DNA from: Dryomyza anilis
Lineage: Eukaryota; Arthropoda; Insecta; Diptera; Dryomyzidae
Reading direction: 5' to 3'
Assembly: GCA_951804985.1 (NCBI GenBank)
Contig: OX638132.1
Location: 11,327,529-11,391,528 of the forward strand
DNA: 64,000 bases
Of the stretch, positions 43,862 through 54,994 are shown piece by piece. Within the stretch, counting starts at the first letter, position 1; the number at the start of each line of letters is the position of its first letter. The position numbers and the translations under genes are program-made. The notes beneath the pieces are model-generated. The model worked only from the letters and a program-made list of their open reading frames with translations, was not told the DNA's origin and did no database searches.

Positions 43862-44271
43862 CACTCAGAAAAAATCCTATTAAATTTGGTCAGTATAACA
43901 GTTATTGATTCAATAGTACACCCAGAAAAAAATTCCCTCGAATCCCATTAAAATTGGTCAATAGGACAATTATTGATTTAATAGTATACAAAAAATAAAT
44001 CTTTTCATATAAACTCAATGGCAGTGTCATGGTATTTTCTAGTATTTCCGATTAAAATAATAATTTATCCTATTGACTATTTTTAAAAGTAAAAAAGTAT
44101 TATTTATATAGTATTTTTTTCTGTCTGTATACAAAAAATAAACAATTGAATAGTATTTAATAGTATTTTGTAGTATTTAATGGAATTTACCCATTAAAAT
44201 AATAATTTATACCATTGACTAATATTAATAGCAAAAGAAACTATTGATTTTATAGTATTTTTTTCTGAGTA
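43862..44271 (+). mobile_element. MITE family M2, split by a second M2 copy
   Basis: Outer element: left part 43862-43918 (CACTCAGAAAAAATCC ... CAATAGTA) and right part 44128-44271 (TATACAAAAAATAAAC ... TTTTTTTCTGAGT). Without the insert, the two join as an ordinary M2 element. Confidence 0.85.
43919..44127 (+). mobile_element. MITE family M2 inserted into another M2, exact TA duplication
   Basis: Inner element starts CACCCAGAAAAAAATTCCC and ends ATTTTTTTCTGTCTG. TA lies at 43917-43918 and 44128-44129, so the target was the TA of the AGTATACAAAA word in the host copy. 209 bp long. Confidence 0.9.
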
Positions 44272-44599
44272 AATGTATTAAGGGCTCAAAGTATTTAATG
44301 CAAAGTCATTATATTTAACATTTTTTTTTAATTTACTATATAAAATATATAATAAATCGAAATTCTATTATGTCAACTGACTCAAAAATAAATGCAAACT
44401 CAAGTATTACAATCAATTATTTGAAATTATTGTGCTTTTTTTCGATGTGAATTTCAATTTCGACATTTAAATAAAATAAATTATACAATAAAATAACTAA
44501 AATCCATTTATGTTTTAATAAATTTTTAGGAGAATGTAATTCGACTATGCAATAAAATTAATAATACGTATCAATAAATACTTATAGGTTTTGCCTATT

Positions 44600-44765
44600 A
44601 TAAATAAAAGATGAAATTATAAAATTTATGATACCACAACATATTGTATTAATAGTTGAAATATTATTGAACTATTGGTATGTATGCTATTGACCAATTT
44701 TAATAGTATAAAAAAATTGTTTTTCTATTGAAATACTACTAATTTGGCATTGTTTCGTCTGGGTG
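44600..44765 (-). repeat. M2-related repeat, partial
   Basis: TATTGACCAATTTTAATAGT, TTCTATTGAAATACTA and TCTGGGTG resemble inverted M2/27883-type sequence. The left end is unclear. Confidence 0.45.
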
Positions 44766-44879
44766 TATTTAATAATTAACTTCCCTTGTTTATATAAAAT
44801 AATCTGGCCTCACCAATTTTTCACATTACTTAAAAATATATTATCGAAAAATATCTGTATCTTTTGTTCCTAAAGGTGT

Positions 44880-45170
44880 TCTTGCACTTGTCTACGTTGA
44901 GCATCGATCATAACAGTCAATCAAACAATTCGATTCAATTCAATTAAATTGAGTGACATTACAGAAACAAAAAAACATGCGATAAGCAGAGAGCGTCAGG
45001 GAGCAACATGAGAACAAAACACAAAACATTAAACAGAAATGCGTTGGAGTTCAACAATGTGTGAATACGAATGTGTAACGAGTTTGTGTCGCCGAACAGT
45101 GGGCCGAGTGCGTTAAAGCGATGCCCAAAAATAGGAGATGTTCACGACTTTTAAAGTTTGGTAGATACAC
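44880..45170. other. Less AT-rich unassigned segment
   Basis: A ~290-bp patch with more G+C than its flanks (AGAGAGCGTCAGGGAGCAAC, GTCGCCGAACAGTGGGCCGA). No coding frame or repeat partner in the window. Possibly regulatory. Confidence 0.3.
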
Positions 45171-45840
45171 TTTATTTTTATTAAATATAAATATTTAATA
45201 AATTGGAATTTCTTTTATAGGCGAAATGTGTTTTTTATAATTTCTAAAATTGGAGGTAAGGACTGCGTCCGAAATATTTCCATCACATTACACATGTATA
45301 TATTTTTTTAAATCATAACAAAACAAAAAGTAGAATTAATGTAAAAAAAAATATATTTATACTTTCTTAGAAGTGGACTCGTCTATAGTCTTAAATATTG
45401 TAATCGAAGTGGACTTAAGAAAATTAAATTTAATGATTCCAAAATATAACGTTCAGTCAACTTACTAAAAATTGCTCGGCAACTAAAAATTTAACCAAAT
45501 ACTGTTTCGAAGGTAATAAATTAGAAAAGTGGCCTATTAACTGTATTGTTTGGAGTTCTTCGTTCGTAGGATGAAAAAAAGATGGTCTGTAGACTTTGAA
45601 GGTTATAAAAATAATATACAAGGATGTGGTGAAGTACACTGGGGAAAAATAAAGTACAAAAAAATTAATAAGTATTTTTTTTGAAAAATTCAAGTGCCAC
45701 ATAACAGATCGACGAAACGTACGTCTTAGGCGACTTTTCGTAATTTCATAATCAGAAATTTTATACTGCAGATTCATGAGGAAATGTGGACCAAAAATTT
45801 AAGACCAGGCATTCGACATTTCTTAGACAATTCCTTGTTT
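45171..45840. other. AT-rich noncoding stretch
   Basis: Nothing recognised. Confidence 0.4.
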
Positions 45841-45854
45841 TGCCACCAATCTTC

Positions 45855-47035
45855 AGTTGTTACAAAAGAAAACCCGCACGTTTCAATTTGCTTACGAAAA
45901 ACGGCACTTTAAAAAAAAATATTCATTAAAACAAGCATACATTTATTTTATCCACGAAAAGAAGCATTAATTTGTTTTAGCCATGAAAAGAACTTTAGTC
46001 ACATTTCCTCCACTAACAGAAGCATAACTTTATATTTCCCACGAAGAGAAACACATATATATATTATATCTACGAACAAAAGCACATTTTTAATTTCACC
46101 ACGAATAAAAGCATATATTTATTTTCGATGCAGATATCCCAATAGACAATTTTGTGGGTAAGAAGTCACACAATGTTTATGATGGAGGTGATATTGTATT
46201 ATAACTAAATTTGTTGATTTTTCATTGACGACATGGTTTCCAGATGTGTCACTGGACATTGTTTGCTGAAACTGTTCCAATGAAACTATTCCAATAGGCA
46301 TATATAAACATTCAGGTACGATTTGGTTAGAACCCATTGGACTTTTTTGAAAAATGTGTTCTATTCGTATTTGGCCAGAACCAATGCTACTTGCGTCATT
46401 GAACTTTTTTTTGGAAAAAGTTCCGCCTTTGGGATTTAGTCAGAACCCACTTTGTTTGGAAAAATGTGTTCCTTTGGATTTGGCCAGAACCACTTGAGTC
46501 ATTTCTTCCTTTAGGACCCACTTCGGTCATTAGAATTTTTTTTTGGAAAAATTTGTTCCTTGGGGATTTGGCCATAACCCACTTGCGTCCTTGGATTGTT
46601 TTTTGGAACATTTTGTTCCTTTGGGATTTGGCCAGAACCCACTGGCGTCATTGAACAATTTTTTGGAATAATTTGTTCCTTTGTGGGATTTGGCCATAAC
46701 CCACTTGCGTCGTTAAATTTTTTTTTAAGTTTGCTCTTATGCGCAAACAGTCAACTGGGATAACTTTCTTGAATAAATATATATGCTTTTTTTCTTGGGG
46801 AAATGATAGATGAGCTTTTTTTCATAGCTAAATGTAAAAGTGTTTTTTTTCGTGGCGAAAATAGAGTTATACTTCATTTCGTGGCTATAAAACATATATG
46901 CTTCAGTTCTTGGGTATAATAGAGATGTGGTTGTTTTCGTGGGGAAACTGAACTTGTGCTTCATTTCGTAGTTTCGTAAAAGGTGCTGTTTTTCGTAAGC
47001 AAATTGAAACCTGTGGTTTTTCGTAAGTGGCGTCG
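45855..47035. mobile_element. Foldback-like element: inverted arrays of ~30-bp repeats around a ~70-bp repeat core
   Basis: Left arm about 45870-46130: GTTTCAATTTGCTTACGAAA, then about six ~30-bp units of the type CCACGAAAAGAAGCATA. Right arm about 46745-47035: the same units inverted (GCTTTTTTTCTTGGGGAAA, TTTTTTTCGTGGCG) and TTTCGTAAGCAAATTGAAAC at the outer end. Between them 46325-46720 holds about five tandem ~70-bp units (GTTCCTTTGGGATTTGGCCA, GAACCCACTTGCGTC). Tandem-repeat-built long inverted termini are the hallmark of Drosophila Foldback elements. No transposase and no target duplication were found. Confidence 0.75.
46325..46720 (+). repeat. Core tandem repeat, ~70-bp unit, ~5 copies
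   Basis: Units share TTTTTGGAAAAATTTGTTCC, TTTGGGATTTGGCCAGAACC and CACTTGCGTCATTGAA. Both strands give 60-70 codon repeat-derived frames that are not genes. Confidence 0.8.
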
Positions 47036-47083
47036 CTATATTAACTTTGATTAATTCTTGGAGAAGAGACTACAGTAAATCCG

Positions 47084-47394
47084 GAAACAGAAAAATACTC
47101 TTTTGGCATGAGGTTGAAAGAATAAAAAGTTAGTTGTACCAGCTAACTTCATTCGGTAAAATTGAATGCTTTACAAATTTACTGGCGGAACTGCCATATT
47201 AGTCTATACACAATCCTAATTGTTCTAAATCTGTACTAAATTTTTCTAAAATGAAGTTTAGTTGTTCGAAATTGGTTGCAGTACAAACTAAAACTTTTTT
47301 ATTTTGACAATAATTACCAACTAAGCGGTTGGGAGAACCGAATAAGTTGGTTGAGCAAAGAGTTGGTTGGCGCAACAAATCTCTATTCTGTGTG
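47084..47394 (+). mobile_element. MITE family M1, standard copy
   Basis: Starts AACAGAAAAATACTCTTTTG, ends CTCTATTCTGTGTG followed by TA (47395-47396). Full M1 interior. It lies ~50 bp from the Foldback-like element. Confidence 0.85.
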
Positions 47395-47399
47395 TAGGT

Positions 47400-49098
47400 A
47401 CAAGTTAAAAAGGTATTCTTAAAAAGATACAAGTAACCTGTCCTTGGAAAGTAATTTTTTGAAATTACGCATTCCTTATATAAAATAAAAACAAATAAAA
47501 TTATCGTAATAAAGGTTGGTAACGATAAGATTTTAATTTTTTTTTAATTTAGATGTTTTTCGCCTCCTGTGAAGTTTTATTTTAGTTGGTTACGATCTTT
47601 TGTCTACAAGGTACTAATATATCAAACTTAAATATTTTAAAAATATACGAAAAAGATCAGAACAAGATCTATTGTTTTTTCTTTTTTAATAGAATTCCAT
47701 TTCATTCGGCTATTCATGAGCATTGGCTAATATTTTTGTTGTCAATAAAAATACGACTCACGTTCCACTGTGCGTCGTCTTCGTCATCGTTCATCGTCTC
47801 TTGTTTGTATACTGAGTATTTGTATTGAGTTTAATTAAAGAATTGAAATTGAAGCTGATGTTGTTTTTGGTTATTGTTCGTGTTTCAACTTAACTGACTG
47901 CGATTTTGTTTATTTTGATAGCTTTATTATATATTTTTCTGTATATTTGTTTGTGTTTTTGATATTAAATAAGATTGAAAGAATTTGTTTGTTTGTTTTT
48001 TAGAATTTCCTCTTATATTTCTTATTATGTTGATTAATTTTTTTTTATTGTCGTTCTAAGCAACATCAGTGTCGATGAACTGAATTTGTCAGACGTCGCA
48101 CCATGTGACGAAGCACTCAAAATAGTGACAAAAACTCGATATTTTCTGAATCACTGCAGCGATTTCAATTTTTTAATTATGTGAACGTAGAATTTGGTAT
48201 TCAATTTAAGTTTCAAGTTTCGAGAGAGTTTTTGAGAAAATGGTGCATAATATATTATGAAAAAAAGATTTTTTTTTTAAATAATATAAAATTCATCTTA
48301 AAAAATTATTCGAAATACCTTGTTTAGTTTACAAGTTATCTACGAAAATGTGAAAAAGTGAAACTTGTATCATATTTCAGTAATTTAATTTTCAATTAAA
48401 AACAAACATATTACATTATTTTATTTTAAATTTAAAATTTCAAAAACGTTAGTTGCAACAACCACTTAGTGTGCATTTTCCTTGGCAAGACGGAATGCCG
48501 CACAAAGACCACAACAGTGCAAATAACAGGAAGTGCAGAAGAAACAGAAGAAGATGACGACGCAGAAATAAATTATTCCAAAGAAGTCAAAATAAAATAA
48601 ATAAAAACGAATAGCATGGCAACCAGAAAGGATATACAGGGAGTTGCGGGATTTAGTTGTTGGAGAGGCGTTTTGTGGTGAAAAGGAAGCTGCAGCGCAG
48701 ACATGTTCACCTTGAACTCAAAAATGAACTGGTTGGTTGCCTGGTTGGTTGGTTGCTTGCCGGATGGTGGTCGCTTTTTTTCGTTGTGTTGTTTTTGTTG
48801 TTCTTGGTTGTGTGACGTTTTGCAACACGCATTGCTGTTGTAAAAAAAATGACGAGTGATGACGAGTGATGTCTGTTTCAATGTCTGTCCGACAGTCTGA
48901 CTGTTAGACAGACTGCACAGACATTGACTGTTTAAGACGTACATTTAACATTTTAATACTTGTTGCAAATAGTTCAAGGTTTAGTAGGTAAAAATCGCAA
49001 ATTTTTTAGTTTTTATATGTAATATAAAAAATAAATAGATCAAATGAATTATATTATATAAAATATTTTAATATACCACGAAATACTACAAAATATAG
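47400..49098. other. Noncoding stretch with a GC-richer part at 48440-48930
   Basis: 47400-48440 is AT-rich with nothing recognised. 48440-48930 is less AT-rich. It contains a compound hairpin at 48879-48926 (outer stem CAATGTCTGT / ACAGACATTG, inner stem CAGTCTG / CAGACTG). A 123-codon - frame (48573-48944) ends in a low-complexity Gln/Thr/Lys part and is unconvincing as a gene. Confidence 0.35.
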
Positions 49099-49100
49099 TA

Positions 49101-49396
49101 CACACAGACAAATCCACTTTTGGCATACTGTAGGAAGATTAAACAAGTTTGTTGTAACAACCAACTTCATTCGGTTAAAACGCTTTTTCTACAACTTTGT
49201 TGGCGGCACTGCCATGCTTGAGGACTTAGTCAATACACACTCCAAACCATTCTAAAACTGTTTGAAATTGTTCTAAAACTATTCGAAGTTGATTGTAGTC
49301 CATACTACAAATCTTTTAGTTTTGACTATAAGAACCGACTAAGCAGTTGGGAAGGCTTAATAAGTTTGTTGGCCCAACAAATTTTTATTATGTGTG
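49101..49396 (+). mobile_element. MITE family M1, standard copy
   Basis: TA at 49099-49100 and 49397-49398. Starts CACACAGACAAATCCACTTT, ends TTTTTATTATGTGTG. Confidence 0.85.
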
Positions 49397-49927
49397 TATT
49401 AAAAATTATAATAAAAATACTATAAAATATAATAAAATATTACAAAATACTAAATATGCTTTAACAAATTAAAAAAAAAAATAATTTGTTATTTAATGAA
49501 CATTTAAAATATTAGTATTACTAAAAATGTGTGTGCTCAAAATAATTCTTTCAAATTTACTCATGAATGAATTATAAAATTGCTCAATATCCTTAGATTA
49601 CGATACCCAACACGATTTTTGCCACGGACATCTTATACATCATATAATTCACTGGTGATGAGTTCGACTACATACTCAGTATTTTTCTATTACGTAATGT
49701 TTTTGAGAAAATTACAAATGTATTTTGAAGCCGTGCTCCTCCACTACTTAGAATAAAAAAAATGTAGTTCTGTGGAAAAACAGTAAAACAGACGCAGTTT
49801 TTCTTGTAATTGTCTAGACTAATTTTAATATACTAATGAATGTTAATAGAGTGCTAAAGAATAATTGGATCTAAACTCCGAAAATTTTCTTTTTTTTAAC
49901 ATTTTTTCTTTCATTTAGTATTCAATA

Positions 49928-51898
49928 ACACGGTGCGGCACTAAAATTTGAACTCCATTTTTTTTTTTTTTTGATTTACAGGTTCTCTATGGTCAGTGGA
50001 ACAAAAATGTAGTATAAACTTATATCCCTACACGTCTGCGTTAGGCGCTATTGGGTCTAAAGTGTTTAAAGGATAACCAATATTGTTCGTCATTTTGTAG
50101 CGAAATGGTTCCCACTTCGTTTTTGATGTCTAAAGACCGATTATAGGGAACTTCCTAAGGATGATTTCCACTGAACACTTTAAGTTTGTATCTTAACGAT
50201 TAACCACTATTTTTAATGGTTTTCTTTTAACAATTTCCTTAAGGAGTTATAACCAGTAAAAGAAGTCAGAAAACTATCATCATGTCTTTGGGGAAAATAT
50301 TCGTCATTAAAATTGAGCTAGAGTCTCTAAACAACTAAATTCTCCAACACGTACTATTTCTGAAATATAAGCCTACTAATAACGAATAATAGTTCTTTCT
50401 TCAATTTTGAATAAAGTCGTAGAAATATATTATTATAATTATTTTAGTGCAGTGAAAATTGCATCAATTTTTAGTTATAATTGTGACGCAGATTCCGAAA
50501 ATGGCACCGGTTTTTTATTATTAGCTCTAGTTTTTGAGATATTGCCCATTTTTATTTTTTCACAGTTTTGCTCATATAACTTTTTTAATATCATAACCAA
50601 TGATAAAAATGAAAATATGTTTTTTTATATTAGATACACAGAACCTTGTTCTAAAATACAAAAATTCAATTTTACATGTGAAAAATTATATTTGCGAGAT
50701 ATGGACCAAAGAAAAGTAAAAGTTGACAAAAAATTATAAATTTTTATTATAAAAAAAATTATTTCTTGGTCAAAATAAATGTCAAAAATTACGGTAATGC
50801 TTTTTTGTGTAGCTACACGTATATTCTTTTTTTGTTATATTAGATAATGAATTACTGTCTTTGAGTAAAAAAATTAATAATACTTTAATCAAATAAGCCA
50901 AAATTTTCAAATATTTCAATTAAGCATTTAAAAATGTTTGATTTTTCCTAAGAAAACGCCACAATTTATTTGTTTTATATAATATTTTAAAGAAGAGACA
51001 TGATGCTACAAAACAAGGCATAACAGTCATTTTTTGCATTCTTTTTCCCTAGTAATATTTTTTTTTAATTAAAAAAATTTAAATTTTTTGTAAATTTTGT
51101 GTTTTCTATTGCCTATATCTCGCAAACTGAGTTTTATTTCACGTAAAGTAAAATTTTGTATTTTAGCGCAAGGTTCTCCGTGTCTAATGCAGAAAAGATA
51201 TTTTCATTCTTGTCATTGGTTAGAATATTAAAAAATTTGCAAGAGCAAAACTATGAGAAAATAAAAATGGGCTATATCTCAAAAACTAGAGCTAATAATA
51301 AAAAAACGATACCATTTTCAGAATCAGCGTCACAATTTTAACTAAAAATGTGTGCAATTTTCACTGCACTAAAATAATTGTAATAATACATTTCTACGAC
51401 TTTATTCAAAATTGAAGTAAGAACTAAGTATTATTCGTTATTAGTATGTTTATATTTCAGAAATAGTACGTGTTGGAGAATTTAGTTGTTTAGAGACTCT
51501 AGCTCAATTTTAATGACGAATATTTTCCCCAAAGACATTATGATAGTTTTCTGACTTCTTCTACTGGTTATAACTCCTTAACGAAATTGTTAAAAGAAAA
51601 CCATTAAAAATAGTGGTAAATCGTTAAGATACAAATTGAAAGTGTTCAGTGGAAATCATCCTTAGGAAGTTCCCTATAATCGCTCCTTAGACATCAAAAA
51701 CGAAGTAGGAACCATTTCGCTACAAAATGACGAACAATATTGGTTGTCCTTTGATCTCTTTAAGACGCCATAGCGCCTAACCCAGACGTGTAGGGGTATA
51801 AGTTTATACTACACTTTTTATCGGTAAACCACATAGAAGCTCAATATAAAATCAAATCAGAGTTCAATTAAAAAAGGTGTCATTTTACCGCACTGTGT
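49928..51898. mobile_element. ~1.97-kb near-complete palindrome with ends ACACRGTGCGG
   Basis: Left arm from ACACGGTGCGGCA (49928) and right arm to ACCGCACTGTGT (51898) are inverted copies over about 0.9 kb each, meeting near 50900. Long stretches match perfectly: the ~80 bases from TTTGGGGAAAATATTCGTCA at 50288 are exactly repeated inverted near 51455-51535. Arms contain small indels, and the outermost ~60 bp match less well. No transposase or convincing ORF. It splits an R element copy. The superfamily is unclear and no firm target duplication was found. Confidence 0.88.
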
Positions 51899-52023
51899 AA
51901 TTAACAAAAAATGATTTATGGTTATCTAGAGCATAGCCCAAAGTAACTATCAAAATTACCAGTTTTTATTGATCCACTTTTTAAAATATTCCCTGAGAAC
52001 TTAATTTGGGTACTCTTTTATAC

Positions 52024-52365
52024 AAGGTGTTTGGTTCATCGATGTCAGTAATTCAGGGGATCATTCTATGACTCAAAAAAAAAAAATATAAGAAAATATG
52101 TCTAATTTTGCAAACAATACTGACATAACCTAGTCAAGAAAATTGGTTATTAAGTATTATCTGTTGATAAATAAATATAAATTTTTGTCTCGTGCTTTTG
52201 ACAATTAAATTACCTTTTCAGTGAGGTATCACATCTTCGACTCGTATGATTTCTTTCTTTTTTAAAGGTACGTAAAGTTGAAATTTACAAAAATAAAAAT
52301 ACAAATTTTAACATTGATTTTCTCAAAATGTCGTTATCGATCACCCCATTTTTTCTAATTTATAA
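52024..52365 (+). mobile_element. Element L, single-arm piece
   Basis: ACAAGGTGTTTGGTTCATCG, then ATGTCAGTAATTCAGG, ATCACATCTTCGACTCGTAT and CGTTATCGATCACCCCAT match the left arm of 14051-15076 in order. Confidence 0.7.
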
Positions 52366-52619
52366 TGACAGACAAGTTCATTTTAAGCATTTTATTATTG
52401 CATACTTAATTTTTTTTTTAAATTGGGATAAAAACGGGCATTTTTCAGTAATTTCAATGTGATATATACAAGCATTTTTAAATTAAATAGTTTTTAACGG
52501 AAACCGTGTTGATTTTAAAAATGAAAAACAATACAAAAAAGTTGGTAATTTTCATCGTTAGATTGAATTATGTACTCTTCTTCTTCTTTCTCAGTTCTTT
52601 GGATCCCTAGCGCGACATA

Positions 52620-53078
52620 CCCTAGTAGAAATTTTGGTAGGGCCATGCTCATGAACTGATCATGTCATTATTTGAGATGATCGGGATATGACGAGGCTCA
52701 CGATGTCCTTGTAACGCAGTGTCCTGATCATGCACTCACCTCAGGCAATGATCATGTACTGATCGGGTAATTCCCCATATAATTATTTATCTGACCTATG
52801 CCTTGTTAAAACATGAGCATACGAAAGCACTACAAATACCCGATGAAATAAAATATCATACCTCATTGAAACCTGATCATTGCCCGATGAAAATTTCTTT
52901 ATGAGGAACAACTATTGTAGCTTTGATCGGGACCATTGGCTGTTTAGATAATGTAAACCCTGCTATGGTGAGCATGATAAGGGCATGACAAGGCAATGAT
53001 CATATTTGCTCTAATAGGGGTTACCTGACGAAACCCCGATCATTTCCCGATGGCGCATCGGGAAAATTTCCACTAGGG
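52620..53078. mobile_element. MITE family M3 (CCCTAGTRGAAATTTT termini, TA target)
   Basis: TA at 52618-52619 and 53079-53080. The left terminus CCCTAGTAGAAATTTT and right terminus AAAATTTCCACTAGGG are 16-bp inverted repeats with one mismatch. The 459-bp interior is GC-richer and unusually dense in GATC, TGATCAT and GATCGGG words. No coding frame. Confidence 0.9.
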
Positions 53079-53464
53079 TAGGGCATCGAAATGTACTACA
53101 TAACCATAAATTATTTTCTTATTTATCATTAGATCCAAAATACTAAAAAATCGTCCAACAATAGTCTTAAAAAACAATACTTTTCGACTTTAGATTCAAA
53201 TATCTTAAAAACCTATCGGAATAATAGTATTTATCGGTATACTGTAATTAGTCATGACAATTGAAAGAAAAATTGCGTTTACAGTTTTTTGGAAAACGAG
53301 TTGTGTAAGGGTCTGTATTTTTTTAATTCTAAAAAGTGGCTGAATATCGATAGCACTTTTGTTAAAACTCAGTACGCAGTCAAAATCAGCAGCCGTGATT
53401 TATATAGAACTGATTTATGGAAAGTCCAAGGCTATTCTTTTTTCTGGTTTTGTTAAGTAGTGTA

Positions 53465-54270
53465 ATTAACACGGTTTATTTTATTTCTCTTTTTAAGAGG
53501 ATTTCATAATAATTAAAAATTTTTGCAGTATTTTTGATTTTTGATTGATTAAATCTAAATGAGGAAATATTAACATATGATTAGCTACCAGTTGTAGGTG
53601 GAGCAGTGCTATGTATAAAATCAGGGTTACATTTGGCAACGATACAAAACAATAAAAATAAAGATATATATTTTTTAAAACAAACAAAAATAAGTATAAA
53701 AATAAAATTTATTAAAATAATAACTAAGTATTACGGTGAGTCAGCGTTTCGAATTGCATGACTATTTAAATTTCAACAATTTCAGCTGTACCGTAAATTA
53801 CGAAACATAACCGTCGAATCGAATGAGCAGTGTGTTCAATAACCTCGTTTGCAAAAACAACAACAAAAAAAAAAACACTTCCAAAAATTATATTGATTTC
53901 AAATTTCAAAACCAAATAAAGACACGTAGCATATGTTAAAATATTTTAGGAATTTTATTAGTTATTATAAATAACCGGATCATATGAAATTTTATTCCCA
54001 CAAGGCATCAAACGATTACAACAACTGAAATTTATTACTTTAAGCAAAAAAAAAAAAAAATAAAACATGCAAATTATTGTCTAAAATTTGTACAACATTT
54101 TTATTTGACAGCTTACAATTTTATTTTTATTAAAAAATAAAATAAAAAATTAATGTTATGTGTATTTTGTATATATGCAGTTGAGAGTAACCTTGAAGCA
54201 AATGCCTTATATGCAAAAACATCAACAAAATATTGATTCATTGATCTCGGTGTCTCACCGACTGACTGAG
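53465..54270. other. AT-rich noncoding stretch
   Basis: Nothing recognised. Confidence 0.4.
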
Positions 54271-54275
54271 TTTGT

Positions 54276-54348
54276 TTTATTAACCTCGTGCAGCTAGGTG
54301 CCACGCCTAGACCCCGCGTCCACCTTGCGGCGTAATTGGGTTAATAAA
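54276..54348. repeat. GC-rich block inside a 10-bp perfect inverted repeat
   Basis: TTTATTAACC (54276-54285) and GGTTAATAAA (54339-54348) enclose 53 bases that are over 60% G+C in a region otherwise about three-quarters A+T. An inner stem CTAGG / CCTAG lies at 54294-54310. Not a tRNA by structure. Origin unknown. Confidence 0.5.
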
Positions 54349-54990
54349 CTGTTAACGCAGCACAATTTAAAACTTGTAAAGTATTTTTTTTTAGTTATTC
54401 ATGGCTCGCATGTGCAGCGTCATCTTTCAGTTATTTTATGAGAGTCATTTAAATTTTTTTTTTTGTTGCATGTGGTACACTTGAACGCATTTTTTATTAA
54501 ATATTATTATAAATAAAACAAAAAACACTTAAACATTTTGTTAGTGGTACCAATGTCATGAACGTACTGAATTATTTTATGAAAAATAAATAAAAAGTCT
54601 ATAAGAAAATAAAATTAATATCATTTTTATTTTGTTACAGATTTTTGTCCAAACATGCAGTGCAACAAATATGTTCTGCAGAAAACATAATATGATTTTA
54701 ACCGAATTTATAAAAAGTTTTGGATTATTAAAAAAAGTTTTTTTTTTTTAATTTTATGAAATTATTAGTTACACGATTAATTTTTCCGTAGTCAAACTAA
54801 AAAAAAGAAAATTCTAAGAAATTCAAATAACTATGAAATCATCATATGTTTGCTGCAATGTAATGTTTTTAGCTTGTGCGCTTTCCGAAACATAATTTTT
54901 CAACCATAACATATATTGAATTGAAGGAATTACATTATGTTTGTATACGAATACACGGAAATTTAAAATGTATGTTGATATAGAATCATA
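54349..54990. repeat. AT-rich stretch with AAACATAATATG motifs
   Basis: Related to the palindrome-rich region at 35965-37085. No borders. Confidence 0.4.
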
Positions 54991-54994
54991 ATTA

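Larger units (their letters stand above)
49601..53462. mobile_element. Long-TIR element R carrying two to three later insertions
   Basis: TA flanks both ends (49599-49600 and 53463-53464). The left end reads CCCAACACGATTTTTGCCAC and the right end GTCCAAGGCTATTC...TTGTTAAGTAGTG. Removing the palindrome (49928-51898) and the MITE (52620-53078) leaves about 1.43 kb with inverted internal arms (AATGATTTATGGTTATCTAG against CATAACCATAAATTATTTTC). The L-type piece at 52024-52365 is a third layer. No transposase is present. Confidence 0.75.

Noticed and set aside
48573..48944. 123-codon - strand frame
   Set aside because: Composition follows low-complexity stretches and a hairpin, and no homology is apparent.
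50407..51341. Frames of 110 and 61 codons in the large palindrome
   Set aside because: They are partly mirror images across the two arms, without domain content.
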